DNA of 64,000 bases, taken from the NCBI RefSeq assembly GCF_016765585.1, contig NZ_JAESWC010000014.1:248001-312000 (forward strand), given 5' to 3'. The stretch is from Clostridium rhizosphaerae (GTDB taxonomy: Bacteria > Bacillota > Clostridia > Clostridiales > Clostridiaceae). Every line of letters starts with the position of its first letter. Within the stretch, counting starts at the first letter, position 1. The notes beneath the pieces are model-generated. The model ran no database searches, had not been told where the DNA came from, and was given only the letters and a program-made list of their open reading frames with translations. Position numbers and translations under genes: made by a program. This document shows positions 60,559 to 64,000 of the stretch, piece after piece.

Positions 60559-62091
60559 TTATTTTGCAGATAATTTACTGTATTGTGTTTTAACTGCTTT
60601 AGCAACGTCATCAACACCAGCAGCTTTTAATTGTTTTCTATATTCAGCAACTGCTGCTTTAGGATCCTGTTTTGTTTTACCTAAAAGAATTTGAATACCA
60701 AGCTGTGAATCAATATTTGCAATAGCTGATAATTGAGAAGAAACGCTTGTGCTATCAAAACTGAATCCAATATAAGGACTTTCCATTGCAACTTTTGACC
60801 AAGCATCGTTTAAAGTATATCTGCGAGGATCTTCAGTGCTTTGAGGAATGTTAAGATTGTCCATACGGAATGCCCATCCAGCAAATCCGCCGCCATCTTT
60901 TTTAGCATCAAAGTTTGCAGGCTGTGCGATTTTTCCATCTTTAAGCTCATACTGCTTGCCTTGGATACCATATTGGAATAAGTCATAGCATTCTTTATCT
61001 GTCATTAACTTTTCAATTAACATTAAAGCTCTTTCAGGGTTCTTTGAGTTTTTGCTAATACCTGTTGCTGCTCCAACTCCAGTTGACTTTATGAACTTAC
61101 CGTTAGCCTCTGGGAAAGCGTAAAATTCAGTATCAATTCCAGGTAATTTCTTTAACTGATTACCATAGTTACCAGTCCAGTCTGGCTGATGGCTGATATA
61201 AGAAGCAGATAAACCATTGTAGAAGTTATCTTTATCATCTTGTGAAGAAGATAAAATATCTTTTGACCAGTAACCTTTTTGTGCCCAATCATGCATTTTT
61301 ACTGCAAAGTTTTCAAATTCATCTGTAAATGCTGGGTGGAACACATTTCCTGGATCTTTTTTACTTGCTGCTAAGTACATTTCAGAAGATGGAATACCAG
61401 GAGCATCAATCCAATCACCTGTTGTTCCAATAAGCATTTTATAAAGGTCCATTGATAAGTTGGAACTTCCGTTTAGCGGAACCATTCCACTCTTTAATGC
61501 AGCATCCATATATGTTTCCATATCAGAAACAGAAGAAACCTTTTTAATATTGTTTTTATCCATAATATCTTTTCTTGTTACAAAACCATATGCTGTATAT
61601 TCACTATAGTTATTTGGAACAGCATATATCTTGCCATTTACTTTTACATTGTTCCATTTGCTGCCTAATTCTGTTTTAAGCTTTGGAGCATAAGTATCTA
61701 TCATATTTGTAATATCAACAAGTGCATCTTGTTTTGCTAAAGTAGCGTAAGGAACAGCAGCTCCTGATGCTACATATGACATATCAAATTGTTCCCCTGA
61801 GGTCCATAATAATGGGTATTTAGTATTGACATCTCCCCAGTCAATATATTTTACTTCAAGTGTTGCATTAATGCTTGCTTTTAGCTTTTTATTTAATTCA
61901 GCTAAAATGTTTTTATTTGCTACACCTTCTCCTCCATATAAATACATAACAAGATTTACTTCTTTTGAAGTATCTACCTTGCCATCTACTGTTTTAGCGC
62001 CGGAGCCTGTTCCTTTACTGGCACATCCAGAAAGAAGGCTTCCACACATCATCACTCCTAATATTGCCGCAATTAGTTTTTTAGTTTTCAT
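60559..62091 (-). CDS. ABC-importer solute-binding lipoprotein (LplA-like)
   Basis: 510 residues with lipobox LLSGCASKG near residue 22. Length and the motif MERALMLIEKLMTDKECYDLFQYGIQGKQYEL (in substance) fit the LplA/YtcQ group that works with LplB and LplC permeases in Firmicutes for complex oligosaccharides. It follows both permease genes; a hairpin at 62136-62171 lies between. Confidence 0.9.
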   Translation of the reverse strand: MKTKKLIAAILGVMMCGSLLSGCASKGTGSGAKTVDGKVDTSKEVNLVMYLYGGEGVANKNILAELNKKLKASINATLEVKYIDWGDVNTKYPLLWTSGEQFDMSYVASGAAVPYATLAKQDALVDITNMIDTYAPKLKTELGSKWNNVKVNGKIYAVPNNYSEYTAYGFVTRKDIMDKNNIKKVSSVSDMETYMDAALKSGMVPLNGSSNLSMDLYKMLIGTTGDWIDAPGIPSSEMYLAASKKDPGNVFHPAFTDEFENFAVKMHDWAQKGYWSKDILSSSQDDKDNFYNGLSASYISHQPDWTGNYGNQLKKLPGIDTEFYAFPEANGKFIKSTGVGAATGISKNSKNPERALMLIEKLMTDKECYDLFQYGIQGKQYELKDGKIAQPANFDAKKDGGGFAGWAFRMDNLNIPQSTEDPRRYTLNDAWSKVAMESPYIGFSFDSTSVSSQLSAIANIDSQLGIQILLGKTKQDPKAAVAEYRKQLKAAGVDDVAKAVKTQYSKLSAK

Positions 62092-62135
62092 GATATCCTC
62101 CCTTAAATTTATATTTTATTTGTGACTGCATATGA

Positions 62136-62171
62136 TGAACTGTTTAATTTGAGTTTTCATACTGCAGTTCA
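62136..62171 (-). terminator. Hairpin between permease and binding-protein genes
   Basis: TGAACTG/CAGTTCA stem without a good T run on the minus strand. More likely an mRNA-stabilising or processing element that keeps the binding protein at a higher level than the permeases. Confidence 0.45.
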
Positions 62172-62204
62172 CTTTTATTTATAATAAGCTGTATTAACAG
62201 CAAA

Positions 62205-63110
62205 TTAACCCTTTACTGCTCCAACGGTCAGTCCGCTTACAAAATATTTTTGAACAAAAGGATAAACAAGAATAATTGGTCCTATTGCTACTACTGCCGT
62301 TGCCATCTTAATAGATTCAGAAGGTAATTCTGCAGTGTTAATCGAAAGCCCCTGCTGTACTAACAATTGTACATTTGCTTGGCTAACAATTCTTTGTAAG
62401 AAATACTGTAATGGATACTTATAGGTAGATTGGATATAAAGCATAGCATTATACCATTCATTCCAATATCCAAGAGTTAGAAACAATCCAATAGTTGCAA
62501 GTGAAGGTTTTGCAAGCGGTAAAAATATCTTCCAATAAATATAGAAGTCTCCCGCTCCATCAATTGCTGCAGATTCGTATAGAGAATCTGGAATTGCTTT
62601 CATAAAGTTTCTCATCAAGAATATAGACCACGGACTCATTATTCCCGGTAAAATCATTGCCCAAATACTATCTTTCAGGTGAAGTCCATTTACCATAAGA
62701 ATATAAGAAGGAATTAATCCTCCACTAAATAAAGTTGTGAAATATATAAAGAAAGAAATCTGATTTCTATATTTAAAATCATTTCTGCATAGTACATAAC
62801 CAGCCATTGACATAAAGAATAGTCCAAGGACAGTTCCTAATACAGCAATTGTTATTGTTACACGATAAGCTGAAATTAAATTAGCTGAGTTATGAAATAA
62901 AAATTCATATGCATTGAAACTGATTTTTTTAGGAATCAACTTGTAACCTTCTGTTAAGATTTCTTTCTCATTCATAAATGAAGATGAGATCATAAGTACA
63001 AAAGGAACTAAGCATATTAAGGCAAATATAGCTACAGCAATATAGAAGATAACCCTCATTGTTAACTCATCTTTTCCTATAGGTCTTTTGATATTCGTTA
63101 TTTCTTGCAT
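62205..63110 (-). CDS. Carbohydrate ABC permease (LplC/YtcP-like)
   Basis: 301 residues, six membrane segments, with the EAA-loop motif (YESAAIDGAGDFYIYWKIFLPLAKP) that contacts the ATPase. CUT1-type inner-membrane subunit. No ATPase gene is in the window, so the importer probably uses a shared MsmX-like ATPase. Lies 19 bases after the first permease. Confidence 0.92.
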   Translation of the reverse strand: MQEITNIKRPIGKDELTMRVIFYIAVAIFALICLVPFVLMISSSFMNEKEILTEGYKLIPKKISFNAYEFLFHNSANLISAYRVTITIAVLGTVLGLFFMSMAGYVLCRNDFKYRNQISFFIYFTTLFSGGLIPSYILMVNGLHLKDSIWAMILPGIMSPWSIFLMRNFMKAIPDSLYESAAIDGAGDFYIYWKIFLPLAKPSLATIGLFLTLGYWNEWYNAMLYIQSTYKYPLQYFLQRIVSQANVQLLVQQGLSINTAELPSESIKMATAVVAIGPIILVYPFVQKYFVSGLTVGAVKG

Positions 63111-63129
63111 ACTTATTTTTCCTTTCTAT

Positions 63130-64000
63130 TTAGAATAATGCACTATCAGGCTCAATTTTCTTAACAATAGCATTTACTGTTAATACAAGTATGAGACCGA
63201 AAAGAGATTGATAAAAACCAACAGCTGCACCTTGTGAGAAATTAAACTGACCAACTAAGCTTCTGAATACAAAAGTATCAATAATATCTGTCTGTTTATA
63301 TAACACTGAGTTATTACCAATAAGATTATAGAAAAGATCAAATGAACCCTTCAATATACCGCCTAAACCAAATAGGAATAATAAGATAAAGGTTGGCTTT
63401 AATAAAGGAACTACAATACAACGAATTTTTTGCCAAGCTGTAGCACCATCAAGTTCTGCTGCTTCGTAGATTTCACTACTGATACCTGTTATAGCAGCTA
63501 GATAAATAATCATGCCGTAACCTGTGCTTGCCCAAAGTTTAAAGAAAACAATGATATATTTCCATATCCCCTGATCTGAATAAAAATCATGTTTTGCAAG
63601 TCCAAAGTTTGTAAGTATTGTATTAATAAAACCATGATTAAAATTAAAAAAGTTATATGCGAAAAATCCTACAATTACCATTGAAATAAAATGTGGTAAT
63701 AAGATAATTGACTGAGATAACTTTTTGAACCATCTGCTTTTAATTTCTGAAATCATAATTGCAAAAGCTACCTGAGATATGTTTGTCAGTGCTAAAAATG
63801 CAAGGTTATAAAGTAAGGTATTCTTTGTAATTCTCCAAAGATCTCCTGTCTTAACCAGAAACTCAAAGTTTTTAAGCCCAACAAAGTTACTTCCAAAAAT
63901 ACCTTTGCCAATGTTATAGTCAACAAAAGCAATATAAGCACCTGGCATTGGTATATAAGAAAATATTATGAAATAAATAATTACTGGGGATATCATCAGA
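63130..64000 (-). CDS. Carbohydrate ABC permease (LplB-like), 5' end outside window
   Basis: At least 288 residues, six membrane segments, EAA loop (YEAAELDGATAWQKIRCIVVPLLKP). The reading frame continues open to base 64000; the methionine at 63996 sits inside a hydrophobic stretch, and family members have about 20-30 more N-terminal residues, so the true start is probably beyond the window. Confidence 0.9.
   Translation of the reverse strand, partial: LMISPVIIYFIIFSYIPMPGAYIAFVDYNIGKGIFGSNFVGLKNFEFLVKTGDLWRITKNTLLYNLAFLALTNISQVAFAIMISEIKSRWFKKLSQSIILLPHFISMVIVGFFAYNFFNFNHGFINTILTNFGLAKHDFYSDQGIWKYIIVFFKLWASTGYGMIIYLAAITGISSEIYEAAELDGATAWQKIRCIVVPLLKPTFILLFLFGLGGILKGSFDLFYNLIGNNSVLYKQTDIIDTFVFRSLVGQFNFSQGAAVGFYQSLFGLILVLTVNAIVKKIEPDSALF

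Noticed and set aside
1-64000. Prophage, integrase, transposase or CRISPR-Cas genes
   Set aside because: None seen on either strand; the holin-hydrolase pair lacks any other phage gene.

Overview
This window looks like chromosome from a low-GC, spore-forming Clostridium (Clostridiaceae). The base composition is strongly AT-rich. Housekeeping blocks have clostridial order: dnaB-lonC-rplI-gdpP-yybS, and tRNA-Ser/SRP RNA/dnaX/ybaB/recR/yaaL/bofA. BofA implies sporulation. Four riboswitches of the two c-di-GMP classes point to heavy use of that second messenger.

Layout. 1-7 kb: replication, protease, ribosome and c-di-AMP turnover genes on the minus strand. 7-9.3 kb: a plus-strand hydrolase and a CDF metal exporter. 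9.3-15.4 kb: a three-gene ABC exporter, then a small regulatory/bactofilin group (SHOCT-like, DUF2089, polymer-forming protein, YhbD-like) and a frameshifted nucleotidyltransferase. 15.6-35 kb: a roughly 19-kb surface-matrix island, all on the minus strand. It holds seven TasA/camelysin-like secreted proteins, four SipW-type (Ser-His) signal peptidases, one bacterial-type (Ser-Lys) signal peptidase, three secreted helical proteins, two membrane-anchored proteins of which one has an LPKTG motif, a DUF5305 protein, a two-repeat surface protein, and three LuxR-type response regulators with no histidine kinase nearby. Three c-di-GMP-II riboswitches lie inside it. 35.4-39.7 kb: recR/dnaX block. 40-44.4 kb: two modules placed between dnaX and the SRP RNA. 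One is a c-di-GMP-I riboswitch followed by a TcdR/UviA-like sigma factor, a UviB-like holin and a leaderless NlpC/P60 hydrolase. The other is an HTH-TPR regulator with a 46-residue secreted pro-peptide gene, an RRNPP-type quorum-sensing pair. 44.5-45.7 kb: SRP RNA and four tRNAs. 45.7-49.1 kb: a metal-homeostasis set (DUF1980 protein, DUF318 permease, two COG0523 GTPases). 49.4-56 kb: a sugar-binding lipoprotein, a second CDF exporter, a chemoreceptor and a TPR-GAF-GGDEF diguanylate cyclase. 56-64 kb: a carbohydrate locus (GH3, CE7 esterase, LacI regulator, ABC importer running off the end).

How it fits together (inference). The diguanylate cyclase makes c-di-GMP. Class-II riboswitches with overlapping terminators would then allow transcription of two response regulators and of one SipW-TasA operon, while a class-I riboswitch sets expression of the sigma-holin-hydrolase cassette. 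The same messenger would thereby set both matrix production and a lytic or secretion programme. The two response-regulator riboswitches are arranged in series on what appears to be one transcript.

The window also carries at least three families of small dispersed repeats. One is a double-hairpin element of about 85 nt whose two stems covary between copies and whose end supplies the Shine-Dalgarno sequence of the downstream gene.
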